A stretch of 64,000 nucleotides of DNA from Ancylostoma caninum (lineage: Eukaryota; Nematoda; Chromadorea; Rhabditida; Ancylostomatidae): assembly GCA_037903475.1 (NCBI GenBank), contig JBAJFG010000475.1, positions 1,178,001-1,242,000 on the forward strand. Reading direction: 5' to 3'. The position numbers and the translations under genes are program-made. Positions within the stretch are counted from its first letter, which is position 1; each line of letters starts with the position of its first letter. Under the pieces are notes generated by a model that saw only the letters and a program-made list of their open reading frames with translations, was not told the origin of the DNA and did not search any database. Below are positions 31,474-42,585 of the stretch, piece after piece.

Positions 31474-33713
31474 TGATCACCTTGATCACCTTGACTCCCG
31501 TTGATCTTCGGGTATACCGAGCGGGCGCCAGCAATCCTTCCATTTGTCCCTCTCGCGAGCCAGAGTTGTCCAGTGGATTCTGTCCGTTCGAGGGACACGG
31601 AGAGCATCGTATCTATCCTTGAAGGACTTCGTGAAGAAGTCTGACCATCGGGTCGGTGGTCTTCCTGTCGTGCGCTTAACGTCCCGTGGAGTCCAGTCGC
31701 TGACGGCTCTTGTCCAACGGTTGTCGTTAAAACGCATCACGTGTCCGGCCCACCTAATCTTACTCAACTTGGCGTAAGCGGCAGCGTCCCTGATCTTCGA
31801 TTGTTGACGAAGGGTGGAGCTCCGTATTCCAGCCCTCACTTGCGTGAGGCGGGTTATTCCTAGCATCACCCTCTCGATGGAGCGTTCGACGACGCTGACC
31901 GCATTCTCATCCTGCTTGCGCAACGCCCAGGTTTCTGAGGCGTAGGTCAAAGCAGGGAGAACGGTTGTGTTGAAGAGGTGGGCACGGAGCCTGGTGTTCT
32001 TCGTCTTCTTCACTACGTCCTCGATGCTCTTGTAAGCTCCCCAAGCCGCTCGTTTCCTCCTGCCCAGCTCTGGAGCGAGGTCGTTCATCATGTTGACTTC
32101 CCGACCTAGCTATACGTAGCTGGAGCATTCGGATATGGTCGTTCCGTTGAGCGAGAATGGGGCATCCGGGACCCATCCGTTCTTCATGAACATCGTCTTC
32201 GTCAGATTCAGCTGGAGACCAATCTTTCCACACGCGTCGTCGAAGTCGGCCAGCATCTGTTCCGCTTCGCTGATGGTTGGTGTTATAAGAACGATGTCGT
32301 CAGCGAAGCGAAGATGACTAAGTCGCCGGCCATCAACTTGCACTCCCATGCTATCCCATTCCAGTTTCCGCATGACGTCTTCGAGAGTGGCGCTGAATAG
32401 TTTTGGCGACACGGTATCGCCTTGCCGAACCCCTCTCTTGACGTCGATGGTGATGTCGTCGTAGAATGGAGAAATCCTGGTCGTGAAGTTGCTGTAGAGC
32501 TCACGAAATACCTTGATGTATTGAGTAGGTATGCCCTGGTTGCCCAGGGCTTCCAACACCGCTTCTGTCTCAACAGAGTCGAAGGCTTTCTTCAAATCGA
32601 TGAACGTGAGACAGAGGGGCATCTTATACTCTCGCGATACTTCGATGAGTCTAGTGACGGTGTGTATGTGGTCGATCGTACTGAATCCTTTTCGAAACCC
32701 TGCTTGCTCGCACGGCTGTCCCTCGTCTAGTGTCCTTTCGATCCTATTGAGGATCACACGCGTGAAAAGCTTGTAGACGACGGACAGTAGGCAGATGGGG
32801 CGATAATTGCCAATATCCTGCGGGTCTCCCTTCTTGTACAGCAACACGGTCCTGCTGGTCTTCCATTGGTTAGGTACCTTGCATTCCGACAGGTACCGCG
32901 TGAAAAGCCTAGCCAAGGTGGTAATGAGAATTGGCGGTAGGTTCTTCAGATGTTCCGGTCGGATCCTGTCGGGGCCCGGTGCTGTACGATTCTTCACCGA
33001 CTTGATGGCATGTCGGATTTCGGAAGGGAGAACCGATGGGACAACATACCCGTCCTCCCTAAGATGACATTGAGGGAGGTGGACGTGGCTATCGAAGAGA
33101 TCCGAGTAGAAGTCGTAGATGACCTTCTCCATTACCCGTCTTGAAGAAGAAATTGTTCCGTCTGGGCGCCGGAGGGCGGACATCTTGGTCTTGCGATTGG
33201 CGAAGTCTCGGCGGGCGCAGCGAATGCTTTTCCCTGCCTCTGCGGCTTCGGCCAACACTGCTGCTCGTCTCTCCTTGAGGTCTTCTTTTATCGCTTCTCT
33301 GCACCGTTTTGCGAGCTCGGACGTTAGCTGGTAGTTTTCACCGGGAAGTTAGCCGGGCTTCCCGGGAGTGGACGATGGAGCTTATTTGTTGGAGGCGACT
33401 CCGAACCGCCTCCCTTGTACCTCCCAGTCACTTGAATGCAGGGCTTTTGGTCGGATAGATGTGCAGGATACAATCTGCAGACACGCAAGCACACCCATGC
33501 ACGCATGCATGAACATGTCCACGCGCTGACAGAAGGTATAGATCGTTCCGACACTGCAGAGACAGGGAGTCCATCCCCTGAATCCACCCGCGTCTCAGGG
33601 CAGGCACAAGGTCGCGTTTGGTCCGCGATTAGCCCCCTATCCGCCACCTGGGGACGCGCCACGTAGCCTCGCGACTAACCGGCTGGGATCCCTCGTATGA
33701 GAGAGATCCGTGG
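31474..33713 (-). mobile_element. RTE-type non-LTR retrotransposon lacking its endonuclease
   Basis: The 2240-bp insertion is flanked by a perfect 13-bp duplication, ATATAATCTAACT (31461-31473 and 33714-33726). The 3' end (low coordinates) carries a short TGATCACCT tandem tail, typical of RTE elements. The 5' part (33713 down to about 33350) resembles an RTE leader and N-terminus (GGGSESPPTNKL, then PGSPANFPVK). It then joins directly to the RT linker (YQLTSELAKRC), so the apurinic endonuclease domain expected in between is absent. Confidence 0.85.
31486..33350 (-). pseudogene. RTE reverse transcriptase with one nonsense codon
   Basis: From 33350 downwards the frame gives the RT linker, NRTAPGPDRI, KTSRTVLLYKKGDP, NYRPICLLSVVYKLF, the motif A block (FIDLKKAFD), RQGDTVSPKLF and the catalytic FADD (RFADDIVLI). 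Both catalytic Asp of FADD and the motif A Asp are retained. A TAG at 32110-32112 interrupts the frame where a Tyr-type codon is expected (SSYV-stop-LGREVN). It continues in the same frame to 31486 with the RTE C-terminal region (RRKRAAWGAYKSIEDVV, WAGHVMR). No complete endonuclease frame lies upstream. Confidence 0.9.
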
Positions 33714-33960
33714 ATATAATCTAACTAGCTGTACTAATCTTCCCCTGTACTACGGCGTGTCGCCCTGACCGGCCGTAAGTCGTAGTACAGCGTCGTGTTC
33801 TAGTGGCAGTATACTCGTAGTATGCCACAGGTGGAAGCCTGTAAGGTGAGGAGCCCTGGTATGGTTAAGGCAGTAGACAGTGTATCATGAAACGGTGAGG
33901 CAGGACTCTGACGCCGAGAAGGTACAAGGCAACACTTTATATACTGAGTGCTTAGGCTAT

Positions 33961-35150
33961 GTATGAATTAAGTAACATTCGTCTTTAAAAAATTCTAGTC
34001 AGGAATGATTAGTTCGTTAAAAAGAGAGCTGTAGAATCAAAAAAAAAACTCTTCTATAGTACAGCAATCTGTCACTGCGAGGGTTTTTAATCGAAGAAAA
34101 TTGAGCAGCATTGTGAATAACGGAGTTTCCTTGCTTTGTCGTAAAAACGGCAAAGATGGCGAAAGAATCTCAAGAGATCTGCGGTTACGAATCTGAAGGC
34201 ACTATTGCTGTTCTTATGTTTCATGCAACCTGCTCTACTGTTTCACAAAGAAACAAAGTATTGAAAATTTTCGGAACTGCTTACATTTCTTGTAAATTAA
34301 TCCAATCTTCTTTGCATGTCCTCTATCAAGGAATTTTATTATACTTTCGGGACCAAAAAATTCAGCAGATAAAACTGCTGGATAGTACAAACAAGCACCA
34401 CCAACTCTCGAAGAATTGTAACATTTATCCCATACACCCATATTTATGGGATGGGGCAGCAGCTCGAGTCCAAGTTAGAGGGTCACCGGTGACAAGCACA
34501 GCCAGTGCATCGCATACTGAATGCACATAATGAATCAACATTTACCTGCGAAGAGGATTGAATCCCAGTCACTATGCTTAGGAATTTCCAAAATTAAATT
34601 TTTCGAGTAACTGAGATGAGAATTTATTGGATTTTTCAATTTTTCGAATGACCGAATTTCGAATTCACTCGATTTTTCCCTTTTTCCTAATAGCCAAGTT
34701 CCACATTTATTCGATTTCATGTGTTCCAATTTTCATATCAATCCGGTTTTTCTGTTTGGTGGATAATCCTACTTGGTTTCTCAGGACTCGAATAATCAAA
34801 TTTCCGTGCAATCCGAGTTCCTAAGATTTCGAATTTGGAGGTTCATGAGATTTGCTGCAGAGACTGAGAATTTTGCCTTTTGATTATGCTAAAAAATAAG
34901 AACAAATTGCCAAATGCGTCAATTTCCAATCCTAGGTAGAATCTAACGGGAACTCTTGTGAATGTGATGCTGTTCGCCTCTGCTCGTTGATGCATAGTGA
35001 CATTTTTGATCGGGAAATTTCGCAAAGAAAGAAAAAATTGTCCAATCATAGTCTTATTAATACTCCAATCTCGACAAAATTTGGGAATGTCTTTTTTCCG
35101 AACAGTCGAGTTTTGAATAAATTCAAAAGTGCTCTGGTGTTCGCTGGTGA
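33961..35150. other. Intergenic, no gene seen
   Basis: AT-rich. The 34156-34530 frame (124 codons, plus) has no recognisable domain. Repeated TTTTTCGAATTC-type words occur near 34600-34830, perhaps an eroded simple repeat. Confidence 0.4.
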
Positions 35151-35188
35151 TGCAGTTCGTTTATCAACCTCGCAGAAGGGTTTGCCAA

Positions 35189-35960
35189 CTACCCAGGCAA
35201 ACCAATTCCGCCCATGTCTTCATCGCATGCTCCGTGTGCTACACAAGTTCTATTTTTCGTTCGTGCGATATTCCGCACAACATTTGCCCTCATGTAAATT
35301 GGGTGAGCACTTCTGGAGTGAACGATGGTGTTCTTTGAAGATGGTTTTTGTACCAACTGAATTCTTTCGACCCGTTGCACTTTTCCGTGCAGGAAAGGAG
35401 GGAAACCGTTGGCGTCAGGCTCTTCCACTGTGAACTGGATGTTCGGATGCTGCGAATTCAAGTTGTTCAAAACATGTTGAAGGGCAGTAGTTGAGCCGAT
35501 AGCAAAAACGTCATCAATATGCCTTCTGAAGGAAGTGATTTGACTTGTGAGCGACATTCGTTTTATGCGGTCCAGGTAAACGATGGCTGACAATGGAGCA
35601 AGCCGCAGACCCATGGCTAGACCTCTTCTTTGCATGTAAAATTTGTTATCAAATCTGAAGACATTGCAGTAGCATTGCAAGCGTAGCCAGCAGTTGTTCA
35701 ATTTCGCTTCCTGCTAGTCCAAGACATCCACGTCTGCCTGGTGTTCTTGAAGCAGATCGAGTATCGCACAGGTCGTTTACATTTATAAATTTGCATGAGG
35801 GCAGAAGCATGTCAGTGAAACTATGCGGCCACTACATAAGCGCCTTGATGAGCATCGGAGTACTGCACAATCCGAACTCATATTCCACAAATAGTCTCTC
35901 CAGACATCGCACCCACGTTCACACCAAGAACGTCTACCAGATTTTGGGGTTACGGTTCTC
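35189..35960 (-). pseudogene. Penelope-like element reverse transcriptase fragment
   Basis: The frame from 35701 shows the Penelope-like RT signature in order: CNVFRFDNKFYMQRRGLAMG, LAPLSAIVYLDRI, FRRHIDDVFAI (catalytic block, His in place of the usual Tyr, both Asp present at about residues 63-64), FTVEEPDANGFPPFL and a KPSSKNTIVHSRSAHP block. Upstream (35701-35760) the frame continues as DLLQEHQADVDVL after a TAG. The element ends abruptly near 35190, so the C-terminal part and any GIY-YIG endonuclease are missing. Defective. Confidence 0.85.
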
Positions 35961-36195
35961 CATCGCTTCATAACGAATCCACTGTAAAGAAAGATGATAG
36001 AGCAGTGGAGATAAGAGGAAGATCACCAGAGATCAACAATGAAAAAGAGTGGTTGGAAGCGCTGTTTATCTCGTAAGGGGTCACTTTCCAGCTGATGCTC
36101 CCACCCCTCATTTGCTTGCCCGCGGCCGTTGGGTGATGCATTCTTCACCTATAGTATGTCGATCTCCTCCTGATTCATACTGTGTTGTATTTTTT

Positions 36196-36232
36196 TAGAC
36201 TTGAGAAAGGCGTTATAAGGCCGAAAGCTTGC
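36196..36232 (+). ncRNA. Degenerate hammerhead-like motif next to the Penelope fragment
   Basis: TTGAGAAAGGCGTTATAAGGCCGAAAGC has the layout of the 9.02 kb motif: core box, GGC stem, loop, GCC stem, GAAA. Two core positions differ from CUGANGA (C to U, and the catalytic G to A), so it should be inactive. It lies about 230 bp from the Penelope RT remnant, in a position compatible with its pLTR. Confidence 0.4.
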
Positions 36233-36419
36233 CTAATAAAGTGGCTAGTATCGAAGTCTCGATAACTGTGAACATACTTTTAATATTGCAAAATGTGATG
36301 TATTGTACCATCCGGGACATCTATCCATTATCCGTTATCCGGTATACGTTATCAGGTCATTTTGGGCCATTCCGTTATCCCCACCGTTATCCGGATTATG
36401 GAAAATCGCGTGTCCATGC

Positions 36420-36520
36420 TGCATACCCCTTGAGGAGTAGCATACGAAATGTGGATCACGCCCCCCTTCTCATCGGATTTTCAAATAGAAAGCATTTTCG
36501 AAAATTCAAGACAAGACTTT
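36420..36520 (+). repeat. Diverged repeat shared with 19.87-19.99 kb
   Basis: GCATACCCCTTGAGGAGTAG followed by CCCCTTCTCATCGGATTTTC and TTTTCGAAAATTCAAGACAAG matches the 19865-19990 segment with moderate divergence. Upstream (36325-36405) CGTTATCC/GGTTATCC words recur several times. No coding content. Confidence 0.5.
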
Positions 36521-37019
36521 TCCGCCAACCTAATAGAACGTTTGCTCAACTATTCGTTGGCCGTAAAGCCATGCTATGTCGTGCTTTCCGCTCTTTGGGA
36601 TAAAGAATGGTATGAAGCATTTTTGATTTGAAACTTTTAAAACAGCTCTCGCTATGACGCACTTTGCCTTGAAACACATTTTCGGAGAATGCGGGTAGTT
36701 GTCAGAATTTAAGCTGTAAAATTCACAACATTTTCAAGGAGAGCTCTACTGGTTAGGCAATTCGAAAAGCGTGAGGAGTGCTCTCTCTAACAGAATCCAA
36801 GGTTTTCCTTAAGCATGGGTAACAAGAAACAAGAGAGGGAAGACCACGGCTACTCCATGCTCTCACGATAGCCAATTTCACCCAATTTGCTTTGAGAGTG
36901 AAAATACAATGAAATATCAGAAATAGTGACTATCGAAGAAAATAAAAGGGTTTGGACAAAATCAAAAATTCTTTTATTCGAATGAATGATGGCGCATGAA
37001 AACACTGCTTTGCTTAAGT

Positions 37020-37836
37020 TTACATGTTCCTTCTTTTTTCCGCTTGAAGCTGCGCAAATTCATGATCCCATACAGCAGTTGTCAGCAGTGAGCTATTGTT
37101 TGTTGTCAAATCAGTCTTGACTGTGAATGTTTTCAAGCTCAGCCGTTCAGCTCTGTAAACAGTCGTGCTGACTGAGACGCTGAAATGAAGGATGACTGCG
37201 CCAGTCTCTTTGCGCTCAAAGCGCTGCCACAGGACTTGGCCAAAAATACTATCCAGAAAAGACGTCAATTTTAACTACCGTTCATAAATTCTTTTCATTC
37301 AAAGTTAAAAATTTACATATAATTGTGGAAAACAGCGCAGATACTCACTTAGAATGGATAGAGTTACTAAATACAAGATTTTTTCGCTAAAAATGCTTGA
37401 AATCTCTGATTTCGTAGCACTCACATTCGACTACGGTGTGAATTCTAGTGTTGGATTCATCACCGTTAGTCGAACTATTTCCACCAAATGGATTCATATA
37501 ATAGAATATACTGCATAGGAACGGGAAAAAACCCTGACATCTTTGTAGTTTAACTGAGAACACCTTAAATTTACGACCATTCGCCAGCTCCAGTAATTCT
37601 AGTTTTTGGTCACTCTTACGACTCTCTTCCAAGGTCCGTTCCTTCGGCATGCTACCTTAGCTTGAGCAAAAGGTGCTCGACTATACCAAGTTCCGGGAAA
37701 TTCCCTTCCGATCCCAAAGTTTACTTCCGAAGATGATTCGTTCCTTGGGCAAAGCTGAACTTCTTCTTGGGAACGGGGTTGGATGGTAGACAGAGAACCA
37801 GAATATGAAAGCTTAGTAACACTCAACGGGAAAAGC
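37020..37836 (-). CDS. Candidate multi-exon gene, unknown
   Basis: A 5' exon (about 37836-37656) reads VTKLSYSGSLSTIQPRSQEE, then NFGIGREFPGTWYSRAPFAQ and AK before a GTAGCA donor. A middle block around 37430-37570 follows a TTCTCAG acceptor. A 3' exon (37248-37020) follows a GGATAG acceptor and reads FGQVLWQRFERKETGAVILH, then FSVSVSTTVYRAERL and KTFTVKTDLTTNN, ending KRRNM-stop. The beta-rich 3' exon looks like an extracellular domain. No family was recognised and the middle exon phase is unresolved. Confidence 0.4.
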
Positions 37837-38299
37837 TAACTCGATACGTTCGACTGAAAAGGATTAGGTGTAGTGATGTTCTAGATACCAACCATCGCGT
37901 TCTTTTTTATGAACTTCATTTACCTTGCCGATGAAAGCGTCCTCGTAACGCAAAAAGCAATTATAAAAATAAAAAGAGCAGAATCGAGCGTCCAAACAAA
38001 GTCGAACCTAGAGAGTTTATAAGGTGCCCAAGGATAAATCGTAGATTTTGGTAGTTAGGTTACACTGACAAAAAATCCATCATGACAATATGTGTAGAAG
38101 AAATGAAAGACACCAGCTACTGCATCACCACTAGAAGTCAACGTTACATATAAGTCTTGAGTTAGATGAAGACTTTAACCCACGCATCTTCAAGCCATGA
38201 CCTAGAATCAAATTTCACCCGTTATAGAGCACAGACTGACGGATCGAAGAAAACGACAATTTGTTAGATTATGTCTGTGCATATATGCTCGCTAAGCTA
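37837..38299. other. Intergenic, no gene seen
   Basis: AT-rich spacer between the minus-strand candidate gene and the non-LTR element. No long frame. Confidence 0.5.
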
Positions 38300-38304
38300 A
38301 CGCC

Positions 38305-41300
38305 TTTATGCATACGTAAACCGTAAACTCAAACCAAATTCCAACCTCCCAGTACATGAAGACCACCTAGGAAATATATTTCTGAGTGATTCCGACAAAG
38401 CTCAAGCTCTGGGCTCCCACTTTACCAGCGTATTTACATCTGCTTATTCATATAATCTTCCTACGACCAACTGTACAGTTCCAATCTCATCCCGTTGTAG
38501 TAATGTGTTTTTCCACCCCTCTGATGTGCTTAGAGTTCTTCAGCGTCTTAAACCCTCTCTTACCGAGACTTTCGATGGGATTCCGCAGATTGTGTATAAA
38601 AAATGTGCATCTTCTCTGTGCTCTCCTCTTGCCCACATATTCAATATTTCGATGACTCTGGGAGAAGTGCCGAATTTATGGAAAGAAGCACTTGTCACAG
38701 CAATACCTAAGGTTAATGGGGCGCAGCTTGTGAGTCAATTCCGTCCTATCCAGCCTGCTACCCACACCTGTAAAAGCGATGGAGAAAATCATTAGAGAGA
38801 GGTTGCTGGATTGGCTTAGGAAATTCAATCTGATTCCTAATGAACAACATGGGTTTCTTAGTGGCGCCTCTACCACCACTAACTTGGCTGACAGCATCTA
38901 CGATTGGAGTTTAGCTCTCAATCAAGGTAAGGCAGTTGACGTGATTTATATACACTGCGTTTCATAACTATACGACCACTTTATTTTTTACAGCTGTGCG
39001 TGATGCAGCAGTTTTGGAATTTTTCTATAGTTGGCATTAGATTCAGCAGACAAAATAACCATGGGGCACAAATTTCTACACCGCACACTTATCTGCTCAG
39101 TTTTGAAATGCGGTGTGACAGTTTTTCCCACGTTTCATATCTATACGACCACTAACGAATAATGAAAACTGATGAAACTTTGCCGCCTTTGCTTGAGTGT
39201 GCAAAGATGGCAAATGGTGGGTTTCACATTTTTCTCAGTATCCCTCGCGGTACATCCGAAGCACAGAACAAAAAGCTCAGTTCCCGCCTCTCAACGATGC
39301 ATGGCTAAGTGGTTGAGCCATCGGGATGAAGAGTGGTTCCACTCACTGTCTCGTTTCCACTTATTCGCAAAATTCTGATGGATACAACAAGGAGAAGGAT
39401 AACAGAAGCCGAAACATCCCACGGCTCATGACGAGAGGAAGATCCGTAGGCAAGTGTCCAACAGTTGCTTGTGGCTCAACCAGATCCGAGCAGAACTAAA
39501 ACTCCCTGTCTCAAACAGCATGGTGTGGAGAGCGCTACACCGCAACGGAGATGTTGGAAGAGAAACCACGACGAACGCTCCACTTCTGATTTTTCTTTAA
39601 AAGACAACTCAGTCAGGATTCGCTCGACAGAACATGACCACAGTTTGGAGCAAACCAGTGCTAATTTTCCGAGCCGGAGTAGTACGAATGAGACTTTGAG
39701 AAATGCTTTCAGATCATCTCTAGAGATGAGCAAACGTTCAGTTTGGATGGACCTGACGACATGATAAGCTACTAGAAGGGTTCGCGAAAGAACCCCACCA
39801 CCTTCAGTCGCCGCAACTTTGGAGGCGGATCATTCATGATTTGGAGTGGCTTTTCTGTCGGGGTTAGACTAGGGATAGCCTTCGTGTTGGGACCCATGGA
39901 CTCGATGAAGTACCAGGACACTCTACATAAACATCTACTGCCATTTTTGAGGGATATCGTCGACAGAAGTATGCCTTACCGCAGGTTAACACCGAAGTGC
40001 ATGCCAGTCAGGCAACCAAAAGCTGGCTTTTAGAGAACAGAGCAAACGTGATGGATTGGCCCACATGCAGCCCGGACCTGAACTCAATGGAGAATTTGTT
40101 GAGCATCCTAGAACGATGAGTTTACTGCAATCATCGTCAATTTCAGATGATTTATGAGCTGAAGACCACAATCATCGACGCTTGGGAAGATGTAGAGAGC
40201 GATTTCCTGAAGAAAATCTGATGAACAGTATGCGAATCGCCAATTCAAGTGGTTTATAACCCTAGAAAGACGATAGCCTATTAAATTTGCTGTAAATGAT
40301 GTTGGTTCGTTGCTAGATTTTAGGAAAATTGAACTGTTCACGAGTGGTCGTATAGTTATGAAACGTTTAGGAAATTGATAAATTCGAAATTGAAAGTTAC
40401 GAGAACAACTAGCCCAATGAAAATTGGTGCTCAGAGGTTTTTCTCATCTCTGAATCTGATGGACGGAACAGAAAAAGTCTCTCTTGGCTGCATCTTCCAG
40501 TACTGCAAAAAATAGGGTGGTCGTATAGTTATGAAACGCAGTGTAGACCTGGCAAAGGCATTTGACAAAGTCTGTCACTCCAAGCTCCTTGCTAAGCTCA
40601 AGCTACTTGGTGTTTGTGGTAATCTCCTAAACTGGCTTCATTCCTATCTCACTAATAGGCATATGACTGTAAAGGTCGGGCTCCAATACTCTAGCAAATT
40701 TTGCTGCGTGAGTGGTGTTCCCCAGGGTGGGGTCTTGTCCCCCCTACTATTTCTTCTTTACACTATAGACTTGCCCAATATTCTGAAAACATCCCTGCAT
40801 GTTACAGTGAAAATGTTTGCAGACGATATTAAAATCTATGGGATTTACTCTCCTGAAGATAGTGTAGAGGTACGATCTGCATTACAAACTTCCCTTGTGA
40901 ATTTGTCTGAATGGGCGTCAACCTGGGACTTGTCGATTAATTTTGACAAAAGTTCGGTTCTGCACCTCGGTGGTGGTGATTTAATGGAATATGAGATGAA
41001 TGGCCGCACACTGAAATCTTGCTGTGAAACCAGAGATCTAGGCGTTTTATTAGACAACACCCTCAAGTTCTCTAGGCACATAGAGTACGCTGTGCAGAAG
41101 GCATATTCTTCCCTTTTTCTTCTTCTCCGTAACGTGAAGAGCACCGACCCCCATATTCTTATTCGTCTTTACAAATCATTTGTTCTGCCTCATTTGGAGT
41201 ACTGCTCCCAAGTATGGAGTCCGTTTCTAAGGAAGTACATCGAAAAACTCGAGAAAGTTCAAAAGACTTTTACGCGGATTTTGTTTAAACGCCTTTCTCC

Positions 41301-41658
41301 TCACGATGAGCCACCTAGTTACAATGAACGACTAAAGAAATTCAATATGAAAAGCCTTGCATATCGTAGAATACTCGCAGATTTAGTATTCTGTTTTCGC
41401 ATTCTGAAGAAAGAAAGCAAACTACAAGCTAGCAAATACTGGTTATTTGTGCCGACAAGTGAAAGATCTGGCGGATTCAACTTGCACTACGGAAACATTA
41501 AGCGCAAAAATTTCTCATTGACATTCCACAACATTTTCTATCGAGGGGCCAGGTGGTTGCAGCGGTTGCCCCAGAATGTGTTCCAAGCTGAACATAGCAA
41601 AAGTTTCAAGAACAAATTGATGAGCCTGGAATTGCTGCATTTACTTGATATTGGCTGA
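38305..41658 (+). pseudogene. Non-LTR reverse transcriptase, frameshifted and interrupted
   Basis: The N-terminal RT region reads LPVHEDHLGNIF, then HPSDVLRVLQRLKPSLTETF, WKEALVTAIPKVNG and QFRPI. An extra C near 38750 shifts the frame, and it continues as LLPTPVKAMEKIIRERLLDW, then NEQHGFLSGASTTTNL and QGKAVDVIYI. The Tc1 element sits here, inside motif A. Beyond it come DLAKAFDKVCH, SGVPQGGVLSPLLF, FADDIKIYG (both catalytic Asp present), KPRDL-like GVLLDN, LEYCSQVWSPF and the C-terminal domain to LLDIG-stop. Apart from the frameshift and insertion the frame is well kept, suggesting a fairly young copy. Confidence 0.9.
38953..40543 (+). mobile_element. Tc1-type transposon family B, full length, nested
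   Basis: The 1591-bp element starts CACTGCGTTTCATAACTATA and ends in the exact inverse, with flanking TA at 38951-38952 and 40544-40545. An inner copy of each TIR is present: left CGTTTCATATCTATACGACC (39131-39150), right GGTCGTATAGTTATGAAACG (40346-40365). Both lie about 175 bp from the outer copies (IR/DR structure). Transposase remnants such as GGGSFMIWSGFSVG and GPMDSMKYQD (39830-39920) are Tc1-type but spread over several frames with stops, so the element is non-autonomous now. Confidence 0.92.
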
Positions 41659-42585
41659 CACTTTTGCTTCCAGGGTTTTCAGAACCATCTGCATGTCTCA
41701 ACGTCTGCTTTTAACTACAGTTCGAGAACGCTCCAGAGCTAGCAGTTTATCATTTGATCATTACCTCACTATGACCTAGGCTATTACTTTCCTTTCATTT
41801 CAGTGCGTCTCAGCTAACGTTGCTGCGTGTGGCGTTTTGTCTATGGTCGATGTCCTACTTCGTTTAGAGTTGTTCCAAAATGCATGGACCATGTACTACT
41901 TCTATCTACTACTGCTGTCTGTTTTCCACAATAACCTTTCCGTATTCTTGTTTGCTTCTGATTTATTTCCCTTTTTGTGAATATCTTGCTGTGTTCTTTC
42001 AATCCACGCATGTTTGGTTATGTATTTTTGTGGTTATCCACTAATCGCACTAATCAACGTGATCCTAACTAGCTGTTCTACTAATTTCTGCACCCTTAGT
42101 TACACATACTTTCCACCTGCTTACAACTAACACTAGCCTCTACCGCAAATGGCTCGCTGTTTATCTGAGGATTGCTGGCTGCCCAACATGATGGTTCCGC
42201 AGGGGGTTTCAGTCAGTATACCTGCGTGCCGAAGTTCCATCATGTTCGGAAAGCAAATTGCTGGATGGTACGTGGCTGGCTGGTACGGGTATATCTGGCT
42301 ATCCTCTTCCAGTTCCTTACAGCATCTGCCAACTGGTAGTAGTGCTACTTTGGTCATCTAGGGGTGGTTTGTGTACATTGGGGTGTCTTGTTTCTCTATG
42401 AAAATTCCCGTTCTTTAGTGCCATTAAGTGGAGTAAGAATGCCCATATTTAAAATGTTAATCAACTAGGTTTGATTTTTACCCATATAGCGTACACTTAC
42501 TGTATACCCATTTGCGAGTACGCACAAACTGTTATATTGTGGTGCACCTTTTTCTTGGTGTATTAGATAAATAAATAAATAAAGC

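Larger units (their letters stand above)
30882..33960 (+). mobile_element. GC-rich LTR-like element split by an RTE insertion
   Basis: The left part (30882-31473) is GC-rich, starts TGTCGCGGAC, and has a TATA box (31042-31049) and an AATAAA signal (31452-31457). The right part resumes at 33714 after the RTE and contains a hairpin CTGTACTACG/CGTAGTACAG (33745-33790). A TATA box plus polyadenylation signal within 600 bp suits a solo LTR, but no terminal duplication or internal gag-pol was found. It could instead be a host promoter region or an unrelated GC-rich repeat. Both outer boundaries are approximate. Confidence 0.35.
38300..42585 (+). mobile_element. CR1/jockey-like non-LTR retrotransposon, 5'-truncated
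   Basis: Coding sequence from about 38305 to 41658 is interrupted by a Tc1-type insertion (38953-40543). A 3' region of about 900 bp ends in ATAAATAAATAAATAAA (42565-42583), the short simple-repeat tail usual for these elements. The endonuclease domain is missing, so the copy is truncated at its 5' end near 38300. The exact 5' junction was not resolved. A related fragment lies at 56.4-57.4 kb. Confidence 0.85.

Noticed and set aside
31041..31607. 188-codon minus-strand ORF
   Set aside because: It overlaps the RTE C-terminus and tail and the GC-rich LTR-like block in another frame; contains a run from the TAG/TAC simple repeat.
32422..33334. Plus-strand ORFs across the RTE
   Set aside because: Antisense shadows of the RT coding frame.
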